Origin: Nitrospira sp.
GTDB lineage: Bacteria; Nitrospirota; Nitrospiria; Nitrospirales; Nitrospiraceae
Reading direction: 5' to 3'
NCBI GenBank assembly: GCA_005116965.1
Contig: SWDG01000025.1
Location: forward strand, 16,344 to 80,343
Length of the DNA: 64,000 bases
Below, piece by piece: positions 52,967 through 62,570 of the stretch. Positions within the stretch are counted from its first letter, which is position 1. The number at the start of each line of letters is the position of its first letter. The notes below the pieces were generated by a model that did not search any database, was not told where the DNA came from, and saw nothing but the letters and a program-made list of their open reading frames with translations. Made by a program: the position numbers and the translations under genes.

Positions 52967-54313
52967 TCATGTCTCCCTGACCACATGGGATGAGCTGGAG
53001 CGCGTGCAGTTAGGCTGCACGCTTGGATAGCCCCAACTGCCTCTACTGCTGAGAAGCAATCCATACAGGATTAACATTGCGATACCGAGATGATGGTAGC
53101 TCTTCAGCGCTTCCCACCTCGCCGAACCCACGACTTCATAGTTCAGCACCATAGTCAGCACCACATACACTGCCAACATGATGTATCCCAAACGACTCAA
53201 CCCGCCGCTCACCTGAGCTGCTGCCGCGACGACGACACAGGCCGCTGGGATCAGCCATACCAGGTGCTGATCCCAGGTAATAGGAGAGAATAATAAGGCC
53301 AAGACCAAGGTTCCGGCGCAATCCCGTGCCCACGTCGGATCTCCTGGCCCTTGAAACGCGCGGCGACTTAACCACGCAAATACACCAAGCAGGCTAATCG
53401 CGGCAATCCCAACGATGCCGTTCGCAACAGGGGACGGCAGATCTAATACTGGTTGATATCCTGGATCCACCTGTCGAAGCCGATGAGTCGGCGGATATGT
53501 CACCAGATACCGTAACAAGGTATGGCGGAGCGAGAGGTTTGCCTTCTGAAGTTCATTTTCTTGCCGACCCTCTGCCTGCCGATCAAGTACGGATAATACG
53601 GCATTCCTAGTCCATTCCGTGTGGTGCTCCCACCAACTCGTGGGTCCCATATAGAGAACAGGCAACAGAACCCACAAGATCGTCGCAAACACCGTGTACG
53701 AGGCGACTCGCCATTGCCGTTTCCAAAGAAACAGCAGCACGAAGAGCGCCGGAGTAATCTTGAGCACGATGCCAAACCCAACCAAAGCTGCTCCCAGCCG
53801 TTCTTTCCCAACCCATATCGCGTAGATTCCGCCGGTCAGGATTCCCAACAGGATGAGATGTGGGCCGCCGTCATCAAGATCATTCAAGATAAATTGCAGC
53901 GTCAACAACCCTGCACCGATACCGACCAAGAGCCGGCTCCACACGTTCGCGTCTGATCTGCCACACAACATGCGGTGGAACAACATGATGGTGATGACTA
54001 AGCATCCGATAGCGACGGCATAGCGCAGAGCTAAGCTCGGGTTTCTATCCAGAATGAGCAAGGGAGCGAAATAGATGCCGGTGGTTGGCAAATACATGTA
54101 GCAGTAGTCATTGGCGTAGAGATAATCCCCTGTGAGAAAGCGTCGTCCGATCTCACGATGGATATCGATGTCACGAAAGTGAAATGACCTCCCGAAGGAG
54201 ATGATGTAGCCATGCACCATCGCCGCAATCGCGAGACTGAGCTTCACCAGTTTCACAAAGAGAACGGATCTGACGAAGTCATTGAGCCGGTGAATGATCG
54301 GTTTTGATTCCAT
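52967..54313 (-). CDS. GT87-family (DUF2029) polyprenyl-linked mannosyltransferase-like protein
   Basis: A 448-residue membrane glycosyltransferase with about ten helices. The acidic catalytic motif after the first helix is HFRDIDIHREIGRRFLTGDYLY, and later family blocks include YLPTTGIYFAPLL, VLKITPALFVLLFLWKRQW and LALLFSPITWDQHLVWLIP. Such enzymes use lipid-linked sugars to glycosylate envelope glycans or lipids. In this neighbourhood it may modify hopanoids or cell-wall lipids; that is an inference. It is probably monocistronic. Confidence 0.78.
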   Translation of the reverse strand: MESKPIIHRLNDFVRSVLFVKLVKLSLAIAAMVHGYIISFGRSFHFRDIDIHREIGRRFLTGDYLYANDYCYMYLPTTGIYFAPLLILDRNPSLALRYAVAIGCLVITIMLFHRMLCGRSDANVWSRLLVGIGAGLLTLQFILNDLDDGGPHLILLGILTGGIYAIWVGKERLGAALVGFGIVLKITPALFVLLFLWKRQWRVASYTVFATILWVLLPVLYMGPTSWWEHHTEWTRNAVLSVLDRQAEGRQENELQKANLSLRHTLLRYLVTYPPTHRLRQVDPGYQPVLDLPSPVANGIVGIAAISLLGVFAWLSRRAFQGPGDPTWARDCAGTLVLALLFSPITWDQHLVWLIPAACVVVAAAAQVSGGLSRLGYIMLAVYVVLTMVLNYEVVGSARWEALKSYHHLGIAMLILYGLLLSSRGSWGYPSVQPNCTRSSSSHVVRET

Positions 54314-54422
54314 GGTTCACCGGCACCAATACATGACCCTTAGAGAACACATCAATGGTTTCTTTTGCAGAAGAACCCTGGAGCTAGATTACGTAGGTGA
54401 GAAGAGGCCTTAACAGCAACCG

Positions 54423-55607
54423 TTACCTGCGGGGCAAGACCGGTATTTCTCTTCCAAGCGTTGAGAGATGATCCGACTGAGGGATAAGGGGTTCCCAACC
54501 GTTTTCCGTTGAAGACGAGGTAGGTGCACCGTTCCCTTCCGCCTCTTTTTCCTTAGCAAGCTGCTCCACTTCCTCAATGAGTGTATCCATTAATTCTTCC
54601 ATGGGAACCTTGCGGACAAGCTTACCCTTCTTGAACAAAATACCTTTGCCCTCACCGCCGGCGATCCCGATGTCGGCCTCTTTGCCCTCTCCAATGCCAT
54701 TCACAACACAGCCGAGCACCGACACGTTCAACGGGGTCTTAATGTGGCCAAGTTTCTTTTCCAGCTCGTTCGCCATGCGCACGACGTCGATCTCCACACG
54801 TCCGCACGTCGGACAGGCGATCACGTTGATCCCACGATGCCGTAGTTCCAAAGACTTCAGGATTTCGAACCCGACTTTGACTTCTTCGACGGGGTCCGCC
54901 GCCAACGACACTCGCAATGTGTCTCCGATGCCTTGGGACAACAAGTAGCCGAGCCCAATCGACGATTTCACAGCGCCAGTCATGGCCGTGCCAGCTTCTG
55001 TAATGCCGATGTGCAGAGGATAATCGGACTGCATCGCAAAGAGCCAGTAGGCATCGATGGCGTGCTTGACGTCTGAGGCCTTGAGCGACACCTTCATATT
55101 GGTAAAGCCGACGTCCTCCAGCGCATGCACCGCGTTGAGCGCTGATTCGGAAAGCGCTTCAGGCGAAGGCCATCCGTATTTTTCCAACAACGGCCGTTCG
55201 AGCGAGCCTCCGTTGACGCCGACTCGAATCGGAATGCCATGATCATTGACCGCTTTGATTACTTCTTCAACTTTCCACCAGGTGCCGATGTTACCGGGAT
55301 TGATGCGGACGCAATCGACGACTGCGGCAGCTTTCAAGGCAAGGCGGTGATCGAAGTGAATGTCCGCGATCAACGGCACCGTCATCGCTGCTTTGATCTG
55401 AGGCAGGACTGCGGCGGCTTCCTCGTCCGGCACAGCCACACGGATAATTTCACAACCGGCGGCTTCAAGCTGGTGAATCTGTGCAACCGTCGTGGCCACA
55501 TCGCGTGTGTCTGTCGAACACATGGATTGCACGGACACAGGAGCATCGCCTCCGACCTTCACCGTGCCGACCAAAATCTGTCGAGTTTTTCGCCTTGCGA
55601 TATGCAT
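54423..55607 (-). CDS. ispG: 4-hydroxy-3-methylbut-2-enyl diphosphate synthase IspG
   Basis: Sixth step of the MEP isoprenoid pathway, converting MEcPP to HMBPP with a 4Fe-4S cluster. Family blocks: VSVQSMCSTDTRDVA, ADIHFDHRLAL, RINPGNIGTWWKV, and the cluster cysteines in ACPTCGRVEIDV and SVLGCVVNGIGEG. At about 394 aa it is the short bacterial form. ATG 55607 starts MHIARRKTRQI; the frame stays open to 55670, where it would overlap the dxs end by 23 bases, so the start is not certain. A 33-residue tail is extra. Confidence 0.95.
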   Translation of the reverse strand: MHIARRKTRQILVGTVKVGGDAPVSVQSMCSTDTRDVATTVAQIHQLEAAGCEIIRVAVPDEEAAAVLPQIKAAMTVPLIADIHFDHRLALKAAAVVDCVRINPGNIGTWWKVEEVIKAVNDHGIPIRVGVNGGSLERPLLEKYGWPSPEALSESALNAVHALEDVGFTNMKVSLKASDVKHAIDAYWLFAMQSDYPLHIGITEAGTAMTGAVKSSIGLGYLLSQGIGDTLRVSLAADPVEEVKVGFEILKSLELRHRGINVIACPTCGRVEIDVVRMANELEKKLGHIKTPLNVSVLGCVVNGIGEGKEADIGIAGGEGKGILFKKGKLVRKVPMEELMDTLIEEVEQLAKEKEAEGNGAPTSSSTENGWEPLIPQSDHLSTLGREIPVLPRR

Positions 55608-55647
55608 CTGCCGTAACTCTCTTACCCCTTTATCCTTAACGCCCCAA

Positions 55648-57591
55648 TCAGCTCCCCTGTTCGTCTCCATGAGGATGGCCGACCAGCGCCGAGCCTGTGA
55701 GTGATGATTTCACAGAGGGTGCTTTGCCGATCACTTCCTTCACACTTTGATAGATCCCTTCAGCCGTCAAACCATACCGTTCCCGCAATAAATCTTGTGG
55801 CCCCTGTTCAATATACCAATCGGGCAGGCCTAGAACCTTTGTCTTCACATCGCTAATCCCGGCCTCTGACAACGTTTCGAGCACCGCAGAACCGAATCCG
55901 CCCATCCTGCACCCCTCTTCGACGGTGACGACGTAGCGAACCCGCCTTGCGACATCCGTGATAAGTTCGTGATCCAGCGGCTTGGCAAATCGAGCGTTCA
56001 CCACGGCAGTAGACACGCCTTCCTTGCTGAGACGCTCGGCGGCTTGATGCGCCTGCCAGACCGACACACCGATTGCGATAATGGCTACGTCCGTCCCGTC
56101 CTTGATCAACTCCCCTTTGCCAAAAGGCAACGCCTGGGCCGCCGCATCCATTGTGACCCCGAGACTGACGCCGCGCGGATAGCGCACGGAAATCGGGCCC
56201 TCATGCTGCACGCACGTCTTCATCATGTGCTGCAATTCATTTTCATCTTTCGGCGCCATGACGACCATGTTGGGAACGTGGCGCATATAGGCGAAGTCGA
56301 AGGCGCCATGATGCGTCGTCCCGTCTTCGGCGACAAGCCCGCCGCGATCGATGCAAAACACGACGGGAAGGTTCTGTGTCGCCACATCGTGCACCACCTG
56401 ATCGTAGGCCCGCTGGAGAAAGGTCGCATACATGACTACAACCGGCTTTATGCCCTGCGTCGCAAGCCCCGCAGCAAACGTCACCGCATGCTGCTCGGCG
56501 ATGCCGACGTCATAGAGACGATCTGGAAATTCTTTTTCAAATGCCGTCAGCCCCGTCCCTTCACACATCGCCGCCGTGATGGCCACAACGCGCTTATCTT
56601 CACGGGCCAACTTGACCAAGGCGTCCATTGCAATCGCCGTGTATGAAGGACGTGCGGCTTTCTTGGCCGGTGCGCCAGTCGACCGAACGAATGGTGGACA
56701 GGCATGGAACCATACCGGATTCTTCATGGCCGGTTCGTAGCCGAGCCCCTTCTTCGTAATGACGTGAAGGAGGACCGGCCCCTTCATCTTCAGCACATTC
56801 TCGATCGTCGGAAGGAGATGCTCAAAGTTGTGGCCGTCGATGGGACCACTGTATTGGAACCCAAGTTCTTCAAAGAGCAATCCCGGGAGAATCACGCCTT
56901 TCGCAAGCTCTTCGGCTCGGCGAGCGAGCTTCTGCATGTCGGAGCCGATGTGAGGAATCTTCCCCAATAGCTGACCGGTCTCTTCACGCATCTTCCCATA
57001 GAACTCGCCGGTAATGGTTCGACTCAGGTAGGCAGAAATGGCTCCGACATTTTTCGAGATCGACATTTGGTTGTCGTTCAAAATCACGAGAAAATCTTTT
57101 CCGAGCCCTCCCGCATGATGCAGCCCTTCCAGCGTCATTCCCGCCGTCATGGCGCCGTCACCGACGACACAGACAACCTTGTTCCTCTGTTTCAACTGCT
57201 CTCTCGCTTCGACCATGCCAAAGGCAGCAGATACTCCGGTCCCCGCATGACCGGCGTTGAAGGTATCGTACTCACTCTCTTCCCGTTTACAAAATCCACT
57301 CAATCCACCGTACTGGCGAAGCGTGTGGAACTGTTCGCGCCGCCCAGTGAGGAGTTTGTGGGTGTATGACTGATTACTGGTGTCCCAGACGATCTTGTCG
57401 GTCGGTGTATCGAGAAGGTATTGCAAGGCGACGGTGAGTTCGACGACGCCTAAATTCGAGGCCAGGTGTCCCCCCACATTTGAGACCGCCCCGATAATCT
57501 GTTCACGAATCTCCTGGCACAATGCCGGGAATTTATCTGGAGACAACCGCTTCAGATCGGCAGGACTATGGATCGTCTTCAGTAGGGACAT
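55648..57591 (-). CDS. dxs: 1-deoxy-D-xylulose-5-phosphate synthase Dxs
   Basis: First, rate-setting step of the MEP pathway (pyruvate plus glyceraldehyde-3-phosphate, thiamine diphosphate). Thiamine-binding GDGAMTAGMT...NDNQMSISKNVGA, the transketolase pyrimidine domain (MCEGTGLTAFEKEFPDRLYDVGIAEQHAVT) and the C-terminal domain are all intact. ATG 57591 with AAGGAG upstream. At 647 aa it is full length. It overlaps or abuts ispG, so the two MEP genes are co-transcribed, supplying IPP for hopanoids and quinones. Confidence 0.97.
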   Translation of the reverse strand: MSLLKTIHSPADLKRLSPDKFPALCQEIREQIIGAVSNVGGHLASNLGVVELTVALQYLLDTPTDKIVWDTSNQSYTHKLLTGRREQFHTLRQYGGLSGFCKREESEYDTFNAGHAGTGVSAAFGMVEAREQLKQRNKVVCVVGDGAMTAGMTLEGLHHAGGLGKDFLVILNDNQMSISKNVGAISAYLSRTITGEFYGKMREETGQLLGKIPHIGSDMQKLARRAEELAKGVILPGLLFEELGFQYSGPIDGHNFEHLLPTIENVLKMKGPVLLHVITKKGLGYEPAMKNPVWFHACPPFVRSTGAPAKKAARPSYTAIAMDALVKLAREDKRVVAITAAMCEGTGLTAFEKEFPDRLYDVGIAEQHAVTFAAGLATQGIKPVVVMYATFLQRAYDQVVHDVATQNLPVVFCIDRGGLVAEDGTTHHGAFDFAYMRHVPNMVVMAPKDENELQHMMKTCVQHEGPISVRYPRGVSLGVTMDAAAQALPFGKGELIKDGTDVAIIAIGVSVWQAHQAAERLSKEGVSTAVVNARFAKPLDHELITDVARRVRYVVTVEEGCRMGGFGSAVLETLSEAGISDVKTKVLGLPDWYIEQGPQDLLRERYGLTAEGIYQSVKEVIGKAPSVKSSLTGSALVGHPHGDEQGS

Positions 57592-57815
57592 AGATGGTCT
57601 CCTTCGTTCTCGCCCCATCGGCAGCAGTCCTACGCACATGACTAATAGGCACCGTGTGTCCAGGTGCTAAATTTTCGTGGATTTTCACACACGAATCACA
57701 TGAAGTCAAGCACTTACGAAAGGTGCCATGGGGGAGCGCCCTCTCTGCTGAACCTTGATATAGATATAAAGGAACCGGACTGTTCTATGTTGGTACGGAC
57801 ACCGGATGGTGTCAG

Positions 57816-59024
57816 TTAGTACGGAAAATCGAGCCCGGCAAAAATGGCTCCTCCTTCTTTGCTGAATCCGTAATCGATCCGTCCCACCACATTAGGCCTG
57901 ATGATTCCACGAAACCCGATACCCGGCGTTATACGATAATCTTTAAAGCTCACGTTCTTGAACGAGTTAAACACCTGTCCGGTATCGATGAACGGCGCAA
58001 TCTCAAAATCCGCCATGACCCCGGCCAGACGCGTGCGCAAAATATGAATCCGCTCCTCAACGCTGAACGAGATAAGTTGTTTGTCGATGTATCGATCGAC
58101 CCCAAAGCCACGCAGATTGCTCTGCCCCCCGAGCGAGCTTTGCTCATAAAACGGAACATCGGTGCCCAGAGTGGCTTGCAATTCTCCACGAATCACCAAG
58201 ATGGCCCGCTTGGACTCGCTCGCAAACATCTTTTTGACTTCGAGCCCATACCGGGAATAAAGCGGATCTGCACCCGGTTTGAAGTTATAGTTCAGCTCGG
58301 CATAGGCCGTGATCGCCGTCCCGTCGGTCGGTGTGACGAGGTTATTACGCGTATCGTAATGGAAGCTGATCCGCTGACCGAGAATCGTCGCGCCCTGCAC
58401 ACCGGGAGCGTCGGGGAAAAGATCCCCCGAAAACGGGAGATCAGTAGCTCCTTGCTGGATCGGTTGCATGTGCCTCAACCGTTGACTGATTGCAATTTGC
58501 GTGACCTCGTTCGCATGAACCCCGAACTTCCAGTTCAACCTCGTCTCAGAAGCCGTATAATTCGTCTGTTGTCCTTCGACGGTGGTCGGACCAAGTCCGA
58601 AAAATCGAACCGTGGCGTTCTTGAAATGCATCGCACTGAGCCCAATGCTATACCGACCATTGCTGAACCCTGGATCAACATAACTCACAAGAAATTTTCG
58701 CTCGATTCGTTCGGTCCAGGACGCAATCCCTCGGAGTTCTTTTCCACCAGGCTCATAATGAAACAGATTAATCGTTCCACGAGTGCCGACGATCGAGTTA
58801 TAGACCACCATCGGCGCAACTAAATACTTGAGATCCCCATCCGGTCCCGTGATCAGGGCCGGCACAATCATCCCGATGTCATTGCCGTCGTTTTTACTGG
58901 AACTCACGGCGGGGATCGGGAAATACTTTACTTCCGCCCCTGCGCGGTCGGAGAAAATGGGAAAGACGCTCCACAACACCAGACAGGCAATACAACGGAC
59001 AAGGCTACGCATACACGTACTCAT
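57816..59024 (-). CDS. outer-membrane beta-barrel (BamA/Omp85 surface-antigen type)
   Basis: Signal peptide (MSTCMRSLVRCIACLVLWSVFP ... AGA), then a barrel of the bacterial surface-antigen family, with SSLGGQSNLRGFGVDRYIDKQL (the conserved RGF box), RISFHYDTRNN and the C-terminal strand ending FPY. There are no POTRA domains, unlike BamA; at 402 aa it is a barrel-only member. It follows mlaC directly (16-base gap), so an outer-membrane role in lipid transport is possible, similar to MlaA function but of a different fold. Confidence 0.82.
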   Translation of the reverse strand: MSTCMRSLVRCIACLVLWSVFPIFSDRAGAEVKYFPIPAVSSSKNDGNDIGMIVPALITGPDGDLKYLVAPMVVYNSIVGTRGTINLFHYEPGGKELRGIASWTERIERKFLVSYVDPGFSNGRYSIGLSAMHFKNATVRFFGLGPTTVEGQQTNYTASETRLNWKFGVHANEVTQIAISQRLRHMQPIQQGATDLPFSGDLFPDAPGVQGATILGQRISFHYDTRNNLVTPTDGTAITAYAELNYNFKPGADPLYSRYGLEVKKMFASESKRAILVIRGELQATLGTDVPFYEQSSLGGQSNLRGFGVDRYIDKQLISFSVEERIHILRTRLAGVMADFEIAPFIDTGQVFNSFKNVSFKDYRITPGIGFRGIIRPNVVGRIDYGFSKEGGAIFAGLDFPY

Positions 59025-59040
59025 GATTCCGCAAACGACG

Positions 59041-59682
59041 TTATGGCGCCTTGAGCTTGTCGGATTTTTTGCGGAGCTGATCGACGAGATCTGAATAAGA
59101 AGAGGCACGAAGAATCTTCGTAAACTGCCCGCGATAGTTGTTCACCAGACTGACTCCGTCCACGACGACGTCATAGACCCGCCAATCATCTGCCTTATTG
59201 ACCAAGCGATAGTCAAGCGGGATCTCCGTCTTTCCCGAAAGCACTTTGGTCCTGACTTCCGCGTACTCTTTCTCCGTTCGTTCATTGAGATACTGCACGC
59301 CTTCGCCAGAATAGGTTTCGACCTTGTCCGCATACGAATTGGTCAGCACCGTCCGAAAGAGATCGACAAATTCTTGTTTCTGCTGATCAGTCAGCTGGTT
59401 CCAGGGAGCCCCGAGCGCCCGTCGAGACATTTCCGTATAGTCAAATCGAGCCGACACCACCTTCTCAAGTAGGTGTCGACGTTCCTCGGACTTCGCCGGT
59501 TGCTTAAGTTCCTTTTCCTTTACGATACGAAGCACTTCATCGATCGTCGATTTCATGGAATCGGTAGGAGGCCCAGCATATCCTGGTGCCGCCACCACTC
59601 CGATGCCGATGACCATCATAAGCACCGTGAACCACGAGCTGCGGCCTCTCCACTTAGTCCACGTATTTCCGATCGCTATCAT
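59041..59682 (-). CDS. mlaC: periplasmic phospholipid-binding protein MlaC
   Basis: Shuttles phospholipids between the outer-membrane unit and the inner-membrane MlaFED complex. Signal peptide ending GYAGP, then the Ttg2D/MlaC fold: FDYTEMSRRALGAPWNQLTDQQKQEFVDLFRTVLTNSYADKV, DYRLVNKADDWRVYDVVVDGVSLVNNYRGQF. ATG 59682 with GAGAGGGG upstream. At 213 aa it is standard. It is part of the mlaE-F-D-C gene row; MlaB is missing. Confidence 0.93.
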   Translation of the reverse strand: MIAIGNTWTKWRGRSSWFTVLMMVIGIGVVAAPGYAGPPTDSMKSTIDEVLRIVKEKELKQPAKSEERRHLLEKVVSARFDYTEMSRRALGAPWNQLTDQQKQEFVDLFRTVLTNSYADKVETYSGEGVQYLNERTEKEYAEVRTKVLSGKTEIPLDYRLVNKADDWRVYDVVVDGVSLVNNYRGQFTKILRASSYSDLVDQLRKKSDKLKAP

Positions 59683-59755
59683 CGCGCCCCTCTCTCCGCC
59701 ACCAATTTTATATTTATGTTCGTCTTTCCCGCCACACCCAACAGACAGAGTCTGG

Positions 59756-60199
59756 TTAGTTGACCTTACCATGAACGTATTGACTCACCAACTCCTCCAA
59801 GTCGAGGCCTGATTCCGTATCACGAATGGCATCTCCCGGTTTCAGAGGGTCTCCCCCTCCTCCCGGCGAGAGCGCAAGGTATTTTTCACCGATGATCCCT
59901 CTAGTTTTAATCGAGGCAATAGTATCGGAATAGAGCTTCGTCCCATTCTGAACCGCCAGCCTCACCATCGCCCGGTCCTCTTTCAGTCTGATTGCCTTGA
60001 CTCGGCCAACCTCAACGCCGGCAACCTCCACAGCCGCTCCGGACTTCAGCCCTGTGGCTGAATTGAACAGCGCATCCACTTCGTAGACATCTCCCCCGAT
60101 GAGTTCCAACTTGCCAAGTTTCATCGAGAGATAGCCCAAACAGACAATCCCGACCAGCACGAAGACCCCGACGATCAGCTCTAACCTGCTTTTCTCCAT
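59756..60199 (-). CDS. mlaD: MCE-domain protein MlaD
   Basis: One N-terminal transmembrane helix (LIVGVFVLVGIVCLGYLSM) and one MCE domain with GLKSGAAVEVAGVEVGRVKAI and ASIKTRGIIGEKYLALSPGG. It forms the hexameric periplasmic lipid channel on MlaE. At 147 aa it is short, lacking a long C-terminal helix. The gene is 12 bases from mlaF. Confidence 0.95.
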   Translation of the reverse strand: MEKSRLELIVGVFVLVGIVCLGYLSMKLGKLELIGGDVYEVDALFNSATGLKSGAAVEVAGVEVGRVKAIRLKEDRAMVRLAVQNGTKLYSDTIASIKTRGIIGEKYLALSPGGGGDPLKPGDAIRDTESGLDLEELVSQYVHGKVN

Positions 60200-60211
60200 T
60201 ATGGCACTCCT

Positions 60212-60970
60212 CTAGACCCCAGACACCACCTTGGTGAGCGGCATGGTCCCGCCAACTGAAATGAATTCTCTGATTTCAGGATCAGACGTCCGTTGAAATT
60301 CTGCCGGCTCTGCCATCACGGCTATTTTCCCATGTTTCAACATCGCAATATAATCTGAAATCCCGAATATCTCTGGAATCTCATGGCTCACCATCACGGC
60401 GGTAAACCCAAACTTCCGCTGCATGCTTGTAATCAGATCATGGATTGACTTGGCCATGAGCGGATCGAGCCCCGTCGTCGGTTCGTCGAAGAGGATAATC
60501 TCCGGTTGCATCACCAACGCACGGGCTAGACCTGCACGTTTCCGCATCCCTCCGCTCAATTCCGCTGGAAACTTGTGTCCCATTCCCGCCAAACCTACCT
60601 GTTCCAGCTTTTCATCGACACGGCTGGCCACATCCGGCCCTTTCATTCGAAGTCGCTCTCTGAGCGGAAAGGCCACGTTTTCGAAAACCGTCAGTGAATC
60701 GAACAGCGCCGCGCCCTGAAACAACATCGCGAACCGTTTGCGCACTTCATTGAGTGCATGGCCGCGGAGCCGAGAAATCTCGACTCCATCAACCCACACT
60801 TCTCCGGAGTCAGGCTGGAGCAAGCCGATCATGTGCTTCAGCAACACGCTCTTGCCTTCCCCACTGCGTCCAATGATCGTCGTGAGTTTCCCTTCTGGTA
60901 CGTCAAGGTCGATACCTCGCAACACCGGTTGTCCTCCCAACATCTTTGTCACACCGACAAGCTTCAGCAT
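60212..60970 (-). CDS. mlaF: ABC transporter ATPase MlaF
   Basis: ATPase of the phospholipid transporter. Walker A GRSGEGKS (residues 34-41), the ABC signature LSGGMRKRAGLARAL, Walker B IILFDEPTTGLDP and the switch His in MVSHEIPEI are all present. At 252 aa it is standard. The start lies two bases after the mlaE stop. Confidence 0.96.
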   Translation of the reverse strand: MLKLVGVTKMLGGQPVLRGIDLDVPEGKLTTIIGRSGEGKSVLLKHMIGLLQPDSGEVWVDGVEISRLRGHALNEVRKRFAMLFQGAALFDSLTVFENVAFPLRERLRMKGPDVASRVDEKLEQVGLAGMGHKFPAELSGGMRKRAGLARALVMQPEIILFDEPTTGLDPLMAKSIHDLITSMQRKFGFTAVMVSHEIPEIFGISDYIAMLKHGKIAVMAEPAEFQRTSDPEIREFISVGGTMPLTKVVSGV

Positions 60971-60972
60971 GG

Positions 60973-61740
60973 TTACATAAACAATGATGTCAGGAAATAG
61001 TCCCAGATGAGAATCAAGACCGACGACAACACGACCGCCTCTGTCGTGGCTGTGCCGAGCCCCTCGGCACTCATCTTGGTGTAAAAGCCTTTATAGCAAC
61101 AGACCCAGCTCACGATCAGACCAAAACTAATGGATTTGAGAATACCGCCATAGACATCTTTCCACTCGACCGCAGCCTCGATGGAGTTCCAATACGAACC
61201 CGCATTCACACCAAGCAGTTCCACCCCAACCAGATGGCCTCCATAGATTCCCACTACGTCGAAGATGGCAACCAACAGAGGCACACCGATCAACCCGGCG
61301 ACAAGTTTCGGAGTAATTAGGTATTGGAGCGGATTGATGGCCATGGTGTCGAGTGCATCGATCTGCTCCGTGATCCGCATAATACCGATCTCCGCCGTGA
61401 TCGCGGAACCAGCGCGCGCCGTCACCATAAGCGCAGCCAAGACCGGCCCAAGCTCGCGAATCATACTGATCGCGACTGCGGAACCCAACAGTCCTTCAGA
61501 CCCAAACTTTCGTAACGTATAGTAGCCTTGCAGCGCCAGAACCATCCCTGTAAAGGCGGCCGTCAGCACGACAACAAACGTCGACTTGTAGCCGATGAAG
61601 TGGAGTTGCTTGATGATTTGCCTGCCCCGTAGCGGTGGACGTGCCAACCAGGAGAAGGATGCCACCATGAAGATCAACATCCGGCCCATTTCCGCCACAT
61701 AGGTAAGAGCCCATCGGCCCAAGAGTGCGAGTAGCGTCAT
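60973..61740 (-). CDS. mlaE: ABC transporter permease MlaE
   Basis: Five to six transmembrane helices of the MlaE/YrbE family, with TAAFTGMVLALQGYYTLRKFG, ELGPVLAALMVTARAGSAITAEIG and ITEQIDALDTMAINP. ATG 61740 was used because it lies next to the hpnG stop (two bases apart); the longer frame of 312 residues would overlap hpnG. At 255 aa it is standard. Confidence 0.95.
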   Translation of the reverse strand: MTLLALLGRWALTYVAEMGRMLIFMVASFSWLARPPLRGRQIIKQLHFIGYKSTFVVVLTAAFTGMVLALQGYYTLRKFGSEGLLGSAVAISMIRELGPVLAALMVTARAGSAITAEIGIMRITEQIDALDTMAINPLQYLITPKLVAGLIGVPLLVAIFDVVGIYGGHLVGVELLGVNAGSYWNSIEAAVEWKDVYGGILKSISFGLIVSWVCCYKGFYTKMSAEGLGTATTEAVVLSSVLILIWDYFLTSLFM

Positions 61741-61742
61741 GG

Positions 61743-62570
61743 TCAAGTCGGCGAGAGTTCCTTCTTCGGTCGCTCGGTCACCATCGCCGCCACATAGCTC
61801 CTGAAAAAGGCCGTCAAGGCCTCTGCTGCGACCAGACTCTGTCGACGGAGCCGGCCAAGACCCAAGAGGCATGAAGGGGCGGCCAAGATCGTCTCGATCC
61901 CTTTCAGCCACCCAGTGGGCCTGAGAAACAGATTGAAGTCAAGTGGAAGATCTTCGTCCAGACGATCCGAAACGGATCGGATGATCACAAAGGGAACCTG
62001 CGCCCGTTGTGCTTGGGCAGCCAAAGCGGAACTTTCCATATCGAGGCCGATGGCCTGAGTACTCAACGCAAACTGTTGCTTTTCTCGGGCACTGCCAATG
62101 ATGTGATCGGTCGAGACAAACCGCCCAATGTGTTCGGACGGCACCAGGGTCTCAACAGACGTCACGGCGAGGTCCCGTTCATCACCCGGCACATCGAGAA
62201 CCTCTGACGGCTCGTCGCCATGATTCCTGCAATACACCACTTCACGGCCTACCAAGAGTGCCCCGATATCCGCTGCGATGAGCGCACAGGCAAACCCCGT
62301 CGATACCACAAGGCTGAACGATTGGTTGTCAAGCACTTGGGCAGCGCTCCGACCCGCTTTTTCAAGACCGACGCCGGTTTGAACTAGCCAATACTCCCTG
62401 TCGCCTACAGTGCACACGAATACAGTGCGACTACCAACTCGACGCTCAACGCCAGGAGGGAACGCCGACTGAACGGCGCTCATTTCCCAAGGGGTGGCGG
62501 CAAAAATGACGATTCGTTTCGATGGCACAGCACTAGATGCGCGTGGGGAAAAAGAATCGGCGTGGGTCAA
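61743..62570 (-). CDS. hpnG: hopanoid-associated nucleoside phosphorylase HpnG
   Basis: Removes adenine from adenosylhopane to give ribosylhopane, following HpnH. It has the purine-nucleoside phosphorylase / MTA-nucleosidase fold: VIFAATPWEMSAVQ, the central VVSTGFACALIA, and the ribose/purine loop IGLDMESSALAAQA with IIRSVSDRLDEDLP. The TTG start at 62570 overlaps the squalene-hopene cyclase stop (TTGA); a GTG at 62528 is an alternative. At 275 aa it is standard. Confidence 0.9.
   Translation of the reverse strand: MTHADSFSPRASSAVPSKRIVIFAATPWEMSAVQSAFPPGVERRVGSRTVFVCTVGDREYWLVQTGVGLEKAGRSAAQVLDNQSFSLVVSTGFACALIAADIGALLVGREVVYCRNHGDEPSEVLDVPGDERDLAVTSVETLVPSEHIGRFVSTDHIIGSAREKQQFALSTQAIGLDMESSALAAQAQRAQVPFVIIRSVSDRLDEDLPLDFNLFLRPTGWLKGIETILAAPSCLLGLGRLRRQSLVAAEALTAFFRSYVAAMVTERPKKELSPT

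Noticed and set aside
55969-56646. 225-aa frame antisense to dxs
   Set aside because: Inside the thoroughly conserved dxs gene; Arg/His-rich shadow.
58044-58823. 259-aa frame antisense to the barrel protein
   Set aside because: Shadow of a confirmed gene; no start signal.
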